Positions 1 through 7,493 of a stretch of DNA of 32,613 nucleotides are shown here, piece after piece. Position numbers and translations under genes: made by a program. The notes under the pieces are model-generated. The model saw nothing but the letters and a program-made list of their open reading frames with translations. It was not told the DNA's origin and did not search any database. Within the stretch, counting starts at the first letter, position 1; each line of letters opens with the position of its first letter. Origin of the DNA: CADEFX01 sp050260355. Its GTDB lineage: Bacteria > Pseudomonadota > Alphaproteobacteria > Rhizobiales > Hyphomicrobiaceae. The stretch lies in assembly GCA_050260355.1 (NCBI GenBank), contig JBLNBZ010000081.1, positions 1-32,613 on the forward strand, given 5' to 3'.

Positions 1-752
1 AGGCTGGTGACGACGGTCTGGCACGAGGTCGAGTGGCCGGCGCCCTCCTCGACGTAGTAGCTGGGCCAACCCGCGCCTGATACGGGATGTCCGCTGGTGC
101 CGAACACGTGGAACGCGACCGGCAGATTGTAGCGTGCGGCCGCTTCATAGATCGGCCAGTAGCGGCGATTGCCGAGCGGCTCCGACGAGCGGGTCAGCAC
201 GAACACCTGCGCGAAGCCCGGATCGGCGCCACAACGCTCGATCTCGCGCGCAGACGCCGCGCCGTCCTCATACGGCACGACGATGCCGGCCTTGAGCCGC
301 TTCTCCTTGCGCGTGAAGGCCTCGAGCTGCCACTCATTCACCGCGCGGCACATGGCGGCGCTGAACTCCAGGTTCATCTCGCCCTGGCCTGTCGGACCGA
401 GCGGTCCCAGGATGCCGTACTCGACGCTGCAGGCATCCAGATACTGGCTCTGCATCAAGGAGAGGCTCGAGCCCGGCCTGCCACCCTCCTCGGGCCAAGC
501 GTCGCGGCGGCAGGCAAGCGGCGCCGACTTCGGATAGGGCTCGCCGTAGACGCTGCCATTCTTGCGGCGGCTGCCGTAGGTCTGCCAGTAGTCCCACCAG
601 CGCTGGCTGAGGAACAGCTTCAGGTCCTGCGGCGACCGCCACGCCGGGTGCACATCGCCATCGATCACGGCGAGCCGATTGGGCCGGGTGATGCGGTCGC
701 TTGCGTCGTCGGCGGTCGCGAGCTCCGGTGCAACGGGGGCGTCAAGTTGCAT
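1..752 (-). CDS. Amidohydrolase family protein (metal-dependent hydrolase), 3' end outside window
   Basis: About 250 N-terminal residues are visible; the C-terminus lies beyond the window edge. The N-terminus carries VIDGDVHP, the D-x-H metal-binding signature on the first strand of the amidohydrolase_2 TIM barrel, and further on AFHVFGTSGHP and GWPSYYVEE, which parallel IGIHAGSTYYH and GWPSYYVED in the next gene upstream. The two genes are therefore paralogues in tandem. The ATG lies inside the end of the upstream gene (11-bp overlap), so translation is probably coupled. Family members include decarboxylases and hydrolases of aromatic or ring-cleavage compounds; the substrate cannot be read from the sequence. 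A heteromeric or sequential role with its neighbour is an inference. Confidence 0.85.
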   Translation of the reverse strand, partial: MQLDAPVAPELATADDASDRITRPNRLAVIDGDVHPAWRSPQDLKLFLSQRWWDYWQTYGSRRKNGSVYGEPYPKSAPLACRRDAWPEEGGRPGSSLSLMQSQYLDACSVEYGILGPLGPTGQGEMNLEFSAAMCRAVNEWQLEAFTRKEKRLKAGIVVPYEDGAASAREIERCGADPGFAQVFVLTRSSEPLGNRRYWPIYEAAARYNLPVAFHVFGTSGHPVSGAGWPSYYVEEGAGHSTSCQTVVTS

Positions 753-1815
753 GGGCGTCTCCTAGTCGCGGATAGGCGGCGCGAGGATTGTCGATCAGGA
801 TCTTCCTCCTCAGCGACGCATCGATGCCGGGCGGCAGCATAGCATCTCCGTCGAACTGCCAATGCGGAAAATCGCTGGCGAACAGCAGCATCTCGTCCGA
901 CTGGAGCTGATCCATGATCTTGCCGACCTCCGAGCCGCTGGGGGGCGCGTCAAATGGCTGAATCGTCAGGCGGATGTGGTCGCGCACGAACTCGTTCGGC
1001 GAGCGGTCGACCCACGGCACCTCATTGCGCACGCCGCGCCAGAACTTGTTGAGACGCCACAGATAGGGGCCGATCCAGGTCACACCCGATTCGATCAGCA
1101 CAACCTTCAACTTGGGAAACTTCACGAACACGCCCTCGGAGATCAGGCTGCCGAGCTGGGTGTGGAAGCCGAGCGACTGGGCGGCGTAGTCCTCGACATA
1201 GTAGCTGGGCCAGCCCGAGCCGGTGGTGGCGTGATAGTAGGTGGAGCCGGCGTGAATGCCGATGCTGAGCCCGTGCCGCTCGGCGGCGGCGTAGATCGGC
1301 CAGAACTGGCGCTTGCCCAACGGATGCTCGCCCATGGCCAGCAGCAGCACCTGCACGAAGCGCTTGTCGGGCGCGCAGCGCTCGATCTCCTCCACCGCCA
1401 GCTCGGGGTTCTGCGAGGGCACCACGATGGAGGCCCTGAGCCTCGCATCCTTGTCGAGCCATTCGGCCGCGATCCACTTGTTGATGGCCCCGGCAAACGC
1501 CGCGGCCATGTACTCGTCGCGGATCATCTGCACGCCGTAGAGGCAGTTGCAGATGGCATGCGCGAAGCCGTGGCGATCGAGGATGGCCTTGCCCATGCGC
1601 TCCACGTGCTCGTCAGCCCGGACCTTGCCCTCGCGCCAGTCCGGGCGAATGGTCAGCGGCGCATTGGCGGGGTAGGCGATCGTCTCGAAGCCCTCGATGC
1701 CACGCAGCTCCACCGTGTCGCGCCAGTAGTCGTCCATGTGCGCCTGCAGCGCGCGCATGTTGGGCACGCGCGGATGCACGTCGCAGTCGATGGCTCCCGC
1801 CCATTCCATGCTCAA
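742..1815 (-). CDS. Amidohydrolase family protein (amidohydrolase_2, TIM-barrel metal hydrolase)
   Basis: A 357-residue protein of the usual length for the amidohydrolase_2 family (about 300-400). The N-terminal IDCDVHP gives the D-x-H metal site, IGIHAGS near residue 190 a second metal histidine, and LLFASDFPHW near residue 315 the conserved C-terminal Asp motif. The chosen start is a TTG: GGAG at 1822-1825 (minus strand) is 6 nt from it, whereas the next ATG (1809) is 12 nt away; both are possible. The stop overlaps the start of the next amidohydrolase by 11 bp, giving a two-gene operon. Likely a cytoplasmic decarboxylase or hydrolase in a degradative pathway; substrate unknown. Confidence 0.9.
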   Translation of the reverse strand: MSMEWAGAIDCDVHPRVPNMRALQAHMDDYWRDTVELRGIEGFETIAYPANAPLTIRPDWREGKVRADEHVERMGKAILDRHGFAHAICNCLYGVQMIRDEYMAAAFAGAINKWIAAEWLDKDARLRASIVVPSQNPELAVEEIERCAPDKRFVQVLLLAMGEHPLGKRQFWPIYAAAERHGLSIGIHAGSTYYHATTGSGWPSYYVEDYAAQSLGFHTQLGSLISEGVFVKFPKLKVVLIESGVTWIGPYLWRLNKFWRGVRNEVPWVDRSPNEFVRDHIRLTIQPFDAPPSGSEVGKIMDQLQSDEMLLFASDFPHWQFDGDAMLPPGIDASLRRKILIDNPRAAYPRLGDAHAT

Positions 1816-2161
1816 GCGGATCTCCAGATCGTTAACCGTCTCTCGGACGCCATGATGTTTTCAAGCGGCCGCATTCTCTCACGCCTCTACGCCGAGGGCT
1901 ATCCCCGGGGGGTGACGCATCGGGTATATAGCCGTTCCTCGACTTGTGGCCCGCGCAGCAGCGCATCTCAATCTTTTGGTCGGGGGAAAGGAGAATGGAA
2001 GCACACGGGGACCAGCGCGCAGCGATGTCTCGATCAGAGGACACCAAGTTGACAGGCCCGCCCTGCTCGCCCATCCTGATCTTGCTGCTGTAGGGCGCAT
2101 CGGCACGCGCCGAAGGGGCAATGCCCACCTACGAGACGCAATCGTCAACCGTAGTGCGCCC
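1816..2161. other. Divergent intergenic region
   Basis: This 346-bp stretch separates the minus-strand amidohydrolase pair from the plus-strand VOC gene and should hold both promoters. An AT-rich patch (TATATA near 1925) is visible, but no convincing -35/-10 pair, operator palindrome or conserved small ORF. Confidence 0.5.
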
Positions 2162-2809
2162 ATGCCCAGTCTCGAAAACCTGAAGAAGCAGGCCAAGCTC
2201 GTGCTGCGCTGGCATCGTCAGCGCTATTATCCCGTTGCCGCGCAGATCCGAGCGATCCTGCCACGCTTCCGGCACTCGAGCGACGCCGAGATCCTCGCCG
2301 CAAGCTTCAAGCTCAGCGACGCTCAGGAGCTGGTCGCGAGAGAGCAGGGCTTCGAGAGCTGGCAGGCGCTCAAAACAGGATATGCAGCCATGCCTGATCG
2401 AGCAGAGCCGACGCCATCCAAAGCCGTCATCACCGCGACAGCAGCAGAACTGTTCGTCTCCGACATCAAAGCATCGTGCGATTTCTTCACGCAAAAGCTC
2501 GGCTTCTCCATCGTCTTCGTCTACGGCGAGCCGCCGTTCTATGCGCAAGTGAAAAGGGACAGAGGCCTGCTCAACCTCAAGCACATGGATGCGCCCGTCA
2601 TCGACCCCGAGCTTCGGGATCGCGAGAGCCTGTTGTCGGCCGACATGGGCGTCGATACCGCGGACGAGATCAAGCAGCTCTATCTCGAGTTTCAAGCCGC
2701 AGGCGTGACGTTCTTCCAGACGCTCAGGAAGGAGCCGTGGGGCGCCAAGACCTTCATCGTCAAGGACCTCGACGGCAACCTGCTGCTGTTCGCAGGCCCT
2801 GCCGACTAG
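2162..2809 (+). CDS. VOC (glyoxalase/bleomycin-resistance fold) protein with helical N-terminal domain
   Basis: A 215-residue protein. Residues 1-75 form a basic helical segment starting MPSLENLKKQAKLVLRWHR and ending ELVAREQGFESWQALK, a module I recognise in front of VOC domains of proteobacterial glyoxalase-like proteins. Residues about 85-215 are a single VOC unit: a beta-alpha-beta start (AAELFVSDIKASCDFFTQKLGF) and the closing DLDGNLLLF that normally supplies the last metal-ligand strand. The open frame extends upstream to 1946, but the family N-terminus matches the ATG at 2162, where only a weak ribosome binding site is seen. Could be a dioxygenase, isomerase or resistance protein; the reaction is not predictable. 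Confidence 0.85.
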   Translation: MPSLENLKKQAKLVLRWHRQRYYPVAAQIRAILPRFRHSSDAEILAASFKLSDAQELVAREQGFESWQALKTGYAAMPDRAEPTPSKAVITATAAELFVSDIKASCDFFTQKLGFSIVFVYGEPPFYAQVKRDRGLLNLKHMDAPVIDPELRDRESLLSADMGVDTADEIKQLYLEFQAAGVTFFQTLRKEPWGAKTFIVKDLDGNLLLFAGPAD

Positions 2810-2845
2810 GGCATTGCCGATCTAAGCGACCCAACGCCGGCGCCT

Positions 2846-2865
2846 CTTCTCCCGCGAGGGAGAGG
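2846..2865. repeat. REP-like palindrome
   Basis: TCTCCC (2848-2853) and GGGAGA (2858-2863) form a hairpin with a GCGA loop, extendable by further pairs. It lies 37 bp after the VOC stop. Without a T-run it looks more like a REP-type palindrome than an intrinsic terminator, though it could protect mRNA 3' ends. Confidence 0.45.
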
Positions 2866-2962
2866 GCTTCGCACCCTGGACTTGCCATGACTAGACACGA
2901 GGGCTTCGATCCATGCGGTGAGAAATCGTAGAGCGGCCCGAGCACGTCCTTCGAGCCCGAAT

Positions 2963-3009
2963 AGTGTCAGGGATGTTGCCGGTCCAAAGTGTCAGGAATG
3001 TCCCCGGTC
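2963..3009. repeat. Tandem 22-bp repeat, 25-bp period, IS-end-like
   Basis: Two units starting AGTGTCAGG at 2963 and 2988 differ at three positions (GATGTTGCCGGTC versus AATGTCCCCGGTC). The TGTCAGG...CCGGTC pattern resembles terminal repeats of IS481-family elements as I remember them; no transposase lies nearby. A remnant or a target-like site is possible. Confidence 0.45.
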
Positions 3010-3195
3010 GTTCGCGCCGCGCGGGAGCATCGCCCTTATTGCCCTCGAGCTATCCCGCAATGCCGGGGCCTCTTGCTGCGCGGGGGGCATCGGCTCGTGC
3101 CAGGTTCGCACCGTCGCGCTGCGTGCTCGCAAGTCACGGCGAGCATCCCTCCCCGCGCAGGGGAGCCGGGTTCGTGCCAATCGCGAATGCCCAGG

Positions 3196-4230
3196 CTAGC
3201 GGCCGGCCAGCTCGCGGCGCACGATGGCAGCACCGGCGCACATGGCCGCGAGCTTGCCGTAGGCCACCGCGCGGGGCAGGTACTTCATGCCGCAATCGGG
3301 CGCGATGATCAGGCGCTCGGCCGGCACGTGCGCGAGTGCTGCACGAATGCGCTCGGCCACCTGCTCGGCCGTCTCGATCGCCTCGGTGCCGAGGTCCAGC
3401 ACGCCCACCATGATCTGCTTGCTGGGCAGCGACTTCAGCACCGCAAGGTCGAGCCTCGGCTGAGCCGCCTCGATGGAGATCTGCTGGACGGCGCAACCCT
3501 CCAGCTCCGACAGGAACGAGTAGCCGGCGGGCTTGTCCTTCACCACGTAGGCATAGCCGAAGCACATGTGCAGCGCAGTCGGCCCCGGAATACCATCGAG
3601 CGCCGCGTTGATGGCCTCGAGCCCGAACTTGCGTCCATCCTCGGGACGGGCCTGCAGATACGGCTCGTCGAGCTGCACCACGTCGACGCCGGCCGACTTC
3701 AGCTCGCGCAGCTCGCGATTGACGGCCTGCGCATAGGCCAGCGCCAGCGCTTCGATATCGCCGTAATGGTCGTCTTGCGCCAGAACCGACAGCGTGAACG
3801 GCCCCGGCACGGTCACCTTGATCGGCTTCGTCGTGATGCTGCGCAGATAGGATGCCGCGGGCACGAGCGGGCTTTGCCGCCACTCGATCGGGCCTGTCAC
3901 GCGCGGCACCACCGACGTCTTGCCGCGCCGATTGAGTGCCGTGCCCGGATTGTCGAGATCGATGCCGGCAAGCCCGGTTGCGAACAGGTTGAAATAGCTC
4001 TCGCGCCCCACCTCACCATCCGTGACGATGTCGACGCCCGCCCGCTCCATGTCGCCGACGGCAAGGCGCGCGGCGTCACGCTGGCCTTCCTCGCGCAGCG
4101 GCCCGGCGAGCCGCCACACCTTGTTCATGCGCACGCGCGGCGGCTGCTCGCCGAGCAGAATCTGCTTGTCGACAAGCCAGTCCGGCTGCGGATAGCTGCC
4201 GACCAATGTGGTGGGAAGAAGCTGCGTCAT
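3196..4230 (-). CDS. MetE C-terminal-like, cobalamin-independent methionine synthase family protein
   Basis: A 344-residue stand-alone version of the catalytic (C-terminal) barrel of MetE. The zinc ligands are all present: His221 and Cys223 (LHMCFGYAY), Glu254 (ISIEAAQ) and Cys313 (APDCGMKYLP). The N-terminal TTLVGSYPQPDWLV and DIVTDGEVGRESYF are typical of the family. It lacks the N-terminal folate-binding half of full MetE (about 750 residues), so it probably moves a methyl group between a small methyl donor and a thiol rather than acting as a folate-dependent methionine synthase. The ATG at 4230 has GGAG 7-8 nt upstream; the longer frame to 4338 has no such support. It sits alone among catabolic genes. 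Confidence 0.88.
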   Translation of the reverse strand: MTQLLPTTLVGSYPQPDWLVDKQILLGEQPPRVRMNKVWRLAGPLREEGQRDAARLAVGDMERAGVDIVTDGEVGRESYFNLFATGLAGIDLDNPGTALNRRGKTSVVPRVTGPIEWRQSPLVPAASYLRSITTKPIKVTVPGPFTLSVLAQDDHYGDIEALALAYAQAVNRELRELKSAGVDVVQLDEPYLQARPEDGRKFGLEAINAALDGIPGPTALHMCFGYAYVVKDKPAGYSFLSELEGCAVQQISIEAAQPRLDLAVLKSLPSKQIMVGVLDLGTEAIETAEQVAERIRAALAHVPAERLIIAPDCGMKYLPRAVAYGKLAAMCAGAAIVRRELAGR

Positions 4231-4416
4231 ATGCCGGCTCCTGCAAGCGTGCGCAGTGCGCATATACGGTAGACAGGGGACAGCCGACGTCAAAAGGAAA
4301 ACATGGGGGCCACCCTTAACCTCGTTCCCAGGCCTCAATCGCGAACGTAGCCCGCGGCTTGGTGAGCGCTGGGGTTCCCCGCTATTATTCGCCGGGGAGT
4401 GCAGGAGGGACGTGTC

Positions 4417-5898
4417 GTGGCATCACCGAAACTACTTCTCTGGTCGCTTACGGTGTTCGTGGCCGTAATAACGGCCAGCACGTCTGCCGCCGGCCAGCCC
4501 AGCCCATTCCAACTTGCCTCGCAGCAGTTCAGCCAGCTGAATATGGCGGCGAGATACGAATTGCAGATGCTCCTGATCGCCGCTGGCTATTCAACCTCCG
4601 TCAGCACGGACGATTACAACACCAGAATTTTCCAGGCGGTCTGGGACTTCCAGGGAGAGAATGCATTCCCACAGACCGGCAGTTTGGACCGCACGCAGTT
4701 GGATAAGCTCCAAGCGCTTGCTGCTCCGGTGTTGAGAATGTGGGCTTTGAAGCCCGTACGCCATCCGATGGCGGGATTGACCCTTTGGGTGCCGTCAGGG
4801 CTGGGCTTGGCTGAGCAAAAAACATCGAACGGATTTGAGTACAGCCTGCCCGACAACGCCCTCCGCATTACGTTTGATCACTACACCGTCTTCGACATCA
4901 AGCGCAGCTATGAGGGAGCTATCAGGTCCTTCGCGGCCCGAAGCATGGCTCTCAGATACCAAGTGCTCAGACCCGACTTCTTCGTGATCGCCGCCGAGAC
5001 CCCGAGCACCAATGTGTACATGCGCTTTCACAGGTCCGGGACCAGCGGCACAGGCTTTGAGCTCACTTGGCGCACCGGAGAGACGTTCTTTCCGGTCCGC
5101 TTGACAACCATCATGTCCGATCTCTTTCGGTCGGCGGCAGCAGGATTGTACCGGACGCCCCCTCAACTGCTGGACGCCCGCACTTCATCTGCCGACGCCG
5201 CCTCCCCAAAGGCTCCGAGCAACTCCACAGCCCCCAGATCAAAGGACGACGGCGCTGCTGGCGGCACGGGCACTGGCTTCTTCGTCTCCAACACTGGCCA
5301 CATCCTGACAAACGCCCACGTTGTCGAGCGATGCTCGAAGATAGAGGTGAAGAGAACAGGCGACGTTCACACCACGGCAGATGTTGTGGCCCGTGATGAG
5401 ATCAACGATTTGGCTCTGCTCAAGACGAGCCTGCAGGGCCAAGCTCCGCCGCCGTTCCGCGCTGGAGTCAAGGTCGGGGAGACAGTCGCCACGTATGGTT
5501 TCCCTCTGTCCGGGCTTCTCGCCACCACCGGCAACTTCACGATAGGCAACATTTCAGCCACCGCTGGTCTGCTGGACGACACTCGAATGCTGCAAGTCTC
5601 GTCGCCTGTTCAACCCGGCAATAGCGGAGGCCCACTACTCGATGAGGCGGGTAACGTTGTCGGGGTGGTTGTCGGCAAGCTCAACGCGATTGCTCTGGCG
5701 TCTGTAACAAAGGACGTTGCTCAGAATGTGAATTTCGCCATTAAGGCATCTATCGCCATCAATTTTCTCGAGGCAAATGGCATGTCGCCCGAGACCAACG
5801 TGAAAACATCCCCCCTTCCTTCCGCTGATCTCGCTCATCTAGCGAGAAGCTTTACGGTGGCTATCGAGTGTTTGCCTCAGGCCCAGGCGCTTCAATGA
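4417..5898 (+). CDS. Secreted trypsin-like serine protease (S1C/HtrA-like) with N-terminal peptidoglycan-binding-like domain
   Basis: About 493 residues. The GTG at 4417 is preferred because AGGAGG (4403-4408) lies 8 nt upstream; an in-frame GTG at 4399 would include that site. Residues 1-27 form a signal peptide ending TSAAGQ. Residues about 40-110 (AARYELQMLLIAAGYS, FQAVWDFQ) resemble a peptidoglycan-binding_1 repeat. A middle domain of unknown type and a low-complexity Ser/Ala/Pro linker follow. The protease domain has His301 (TNAHVV), Asp331 (NDLALL) and Ser403 (QPGNSGGPLL), a complete triad. No PDZ domain follows, unlike DegP/DegQ. Likely a periplasmic or cell-wall-associated protease; monocistronic. 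Confidence 0.88.
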   Translation: MASPKLLLWSLTVFVAVITASTSAAGQPSPFQLASQQFSQLNMAARYELQMLLIAAGYSTSVSTDDYNTRIFQAVWDFQGENAFPQTGSLDRTQLDKLQALAAPVLRMWALKPVRHPMAGLTLWVPSGLGLAEQKTSNGFEYSLPDNALRITFDHYTVFDIKRSYEGAIRSFAARSMALRYQVLRPDFFVIAAETPSTNVYMRFHRSGTSGTGFELTWRTGETFFPVRLTTIMSDLFRSAAAGLYRTPPQLLDARTSSADAASPKAPSNSTAPRSKDDGAAGGTGTGFFVSNTGHILTNAHVVERCSKIEVKRTGDVHTTADVVARDEINDLALLKTSLQGQAPPPFRAGVKVGETVATYGFPLSGLLATTGNFTIGNISATAGLLDDTRMLQVSSPVQPGNSGGPLLDEAGNVVGVVVGKLNAIALASVTKDVAQNVNFAIKASIAINFLEANGMSPETNVKTSPLPSADLAHLARSFTVAIECLPQAQALQ

Positions 5899-6024
5899 TC
5901 TTGTGGGAAAGACGCTCGGAGTCGAGGAATGTCCCGACCTGAACCCGCGATCTCCTCCTCAGCCGTCACCAACTTTTGCGGTACACTACGCGCTGAGGCG
6001 GCGGCGAGGCTGCAGCTCGATCCG

Positions 6025-6837
6025 CTACGCTGCCCGCTTCCAGCCGATCCAGTCGGCCATCGCGGGCCCCATGATCAGTGCCTTGTCCGCCTCGGGAAGC
6101 CACGGCTGATGCTCGGTGAAGGCGGTCACGCATTCCCGCCACGTGCAGGGCATGCGCGTGATATCGGTGCCCCAGAACATGCGGCGTGGCCCGAACGCGT
6201 CGTAGATCGCGCGATAGCGCTTCTGCAGGCTCTTGAAGGGGTAGCCGTCGGTCACGTACTGGGGCCCACCCGTCACCTTCACCGCGATGTTGGGATGCTT
6301 GGCGAGCGCCACCACCTGCGGCATGGTGACGAAGGCTGCGTCGTCCTTGTTGCCGCGCGCCACGCCGAAGTGGTCAACGATCAGCCGCAACCCCGGATGG
6401 CGCGCCGCGATCTCGCCGACCAGAGGCAGGAACTCGCCGGCGAGAAGCGCGATCGGTATCCCGAGGCGCTCGGCCGCCGGCCACAGCCAGTCCATGGTGC
6501 CGTCCGTCGGCCAGGACTTCATGTGCGGCTGCAGGAATGTGTAGCGCAGGCCAACCATGCCGGGCTGCTCCTTCCAGGTCTCGATCAGGCCGCGCTTCTG
6601 GGGCTCATCGAGCGGGATGCGCCCGAGGATGGCGAAGCGGTCCGGATAAAGGCGCGCGGCCTCGATGGCCTGCGCGTTGGAGTCGGGGTCCCAGCTCGGC
6701 GGATGCAGGATGGCACCGTGCACGCCGGCCGCGTCCATGTCGCGCAGCGCCTCGTCGAGGAGATAGGGCTTGGTGCGATGCGGCGGCACTACCGTGCCCT
6801 TGGTCCACAGATGGATCTGCGCGTCGATGATTTGCAT
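6025..6837 (-). CDS. Amidohydrolase family protein (amidohydrolase_2)
   Basis: A 270-residue TIM-barrel protein, shorter than the pair at 1-1815. The N-terminus MQIIDAQIHLW gives a modified D-x-H motif (DAQIH), HFGVARG near residue 150 a metal histidine, and RMFWGTDITRMP near residue 225 the C-terminal Asp motif. These features resemble the lactonase/decarboxylase-like branch of amidohydrolase_2 proteins. The ATG at 6837 starts exactly at the family N-terminus; a weak purine-rich stretch lies about 10 nt upstream, and the frame beyond it shows no conserved character. Convergent with the protease gene. Third member of this superfamily in 7 kb, suggesting degradation of cyclic or aromatic compounds; substrate unknown. 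Confidence 0.87.
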   Translation of the reverse strand: MQIIDAQIHLWTKGTVVPPHRTKPYLLDEALRDMDAAGVHGAILHPPSWDPDSNAQAIEAARLYPDRFAILGRIPLDEPQKRGLIETWKEQPGMVGLRYTFLQPHMKSWPTDGTMDWLWPAAERLGIPIALLAGEFLPLVGEIAARHPGLRLIVDHFGVARGNKDDAAFVTMPQVVALAKHPNIAVKVTGGPQYVTDGYPFKSLQKRYRAIYDAFGPRRMFWGTDITRMPCTWRECVTAFTEHQPWLPEADKALIMGPAMADWIGWKRAA

Positions 6838-7035
6838 GGGTGCCGCCCTCGTCTGGAGCTCGTGGGTCGGACCTAATGCGGTCCTGACCTGCCATGCAGG
6901 AAAGCGCATCGATCCGGCAGCGTCCAGCATCGGACGGCAAGATTTGTACGGCGCCGCATGAGCCGAAAGTCAGCCCGCAGACACCGCATCGGGCATGACG
7001 CATCGTACCCTTAGCCAACGGTCATGGGGACCACT

Positions 7036-7049
7036 TTGATTGGCATCAA
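7036..7049. promoter_or_regulatory. FixK/FNR-type box (perfect)
   Basis: TTGATTGGCATCAA is an exact match to the TTGAT-N4-ATCAA consensus of FNR/FixK/ANR activators. It lies between the divergent amidohydrolase and cyd genes, 445 bp before the cydD ATG. The cyd operon is the natural target of such oxygen control. Confidence 0.7.
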
Positions 7050-7216
7050 GGGCGTCCTTCAGCCTCGCCGGTTGGGCGCGCGACGCCCGAGCAGGGTGCG
7101 GTTGGAACCCAGCACCTGACGCCCCTGATAGCCGGGACGTCACCGTCCCGCGGCGGACGCCGGCACGCTGGGTGAACGGCAGGCTGGCCAGCAAAGCAAT
7201 CCGTTAATGTTGTGGA

Positions 7217-7230
7217 TTGATCGCGATCAC
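7217..7230. promoter_or_regulatory. FixK/FNR-type box (one mismatch)
   Basis: TTGATCGCGATCAC matches TTGAT-N4-ATCAA at 9 of 10 positions and lies 264 bp upstream of cydD. If used as a class II activator site (centre near -41.5), transcription would start near 7265, leaving a 5' leader of roughly 230 nt. Confidence 0.65.
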
Positions 7231-7493
7231 ATGCCGATACCGCGCTGCCTGAGGCCACATTGATCTCGGTCATAGTCGGTACAGCCTTCGGAGAGTTCAA
7301 TCCCGCGCGGTGTAGGACCTATGCCTCACCACGATGCGTCGCCTGTTCGGTCGAAAAAGCGCCGCACGCAAAAAAATCGCGAGGCCGGTTCGATTGCGGC
7401 ATTGGCCTCCACTCGCGCGAGATCTTGATGCAGCTTGCAAAAGCCAGATTTGAAATCGGACGGAACAAGATCTGCGCTGCGAGGGAGACGGAC

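Larger units (their letters stand above)
2810..3195. other. Intergenic region rich in palindromic and repeated sequence
   Basis: No credible gene in 386 bp between two convergent genes. It contains a TCTCCC/GGGAGA hairpin, a 25-bp-period tandem repeat resembling IS ends, and GC-rich segments (3060-3190) in which short strings such as GCGCGGGG, CGTGCCA and GGTTCG recur, typical of REP-like intergenic DNA. Confidence 0.5.
6838..7493. other. Long leader/regulatory region before the cyd operon
   Basis: The 656 bp between the minus-strand amidohydrolase and cydD contain no convincing gene. They hold a perfect FixK/FNR-type box (7036-7049), a near-perfect one (7217-7230), a weaker TTGA-N6-TCAT at 7260-7273, and a perfect 7-bp hairpin (CGGGACG/CGTCCCG, 7133-7150, TCAC loop). 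The box furthest upstream is about 450 bp from cydD, so the transcript probably has a long leader or more than one start. Confidence 0.55.

Noticed and set aside
862..2052. Long plus-strand open frame antisense to the amidohydrolase at 742-1815
   Set aside because: No recognisable motif; its composition is what GC-rich codons give when read on the opposite strand, and the minus-strand gene is clear.
1994..2092. Small ORF after AAAGGAG upstream of the VOC gene
   Set aside because: The ribosome-site spacing is about one base and the peptide shows no conserved features.
2989..4272. Long plus-strand open frame antisense to the MetE-like gene
   Set aside because: His/Arg-rich translation without motifs; the minus-strand gene has all zinc ligands.
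7260..7273. TTGA-N6-TCAT, a third possible FixK/FNR box
   Set aside because: Mismatch in the core right half-site; kept only as a note within the leader.
7321..7428. Small 35-codon ORF in the cyd leader with AGGA upstream of its ATG
   Set aside because: Very basic, no family resemblance, and overlapped by the in-frame extension of cydD; not enough support for a leader peptide.
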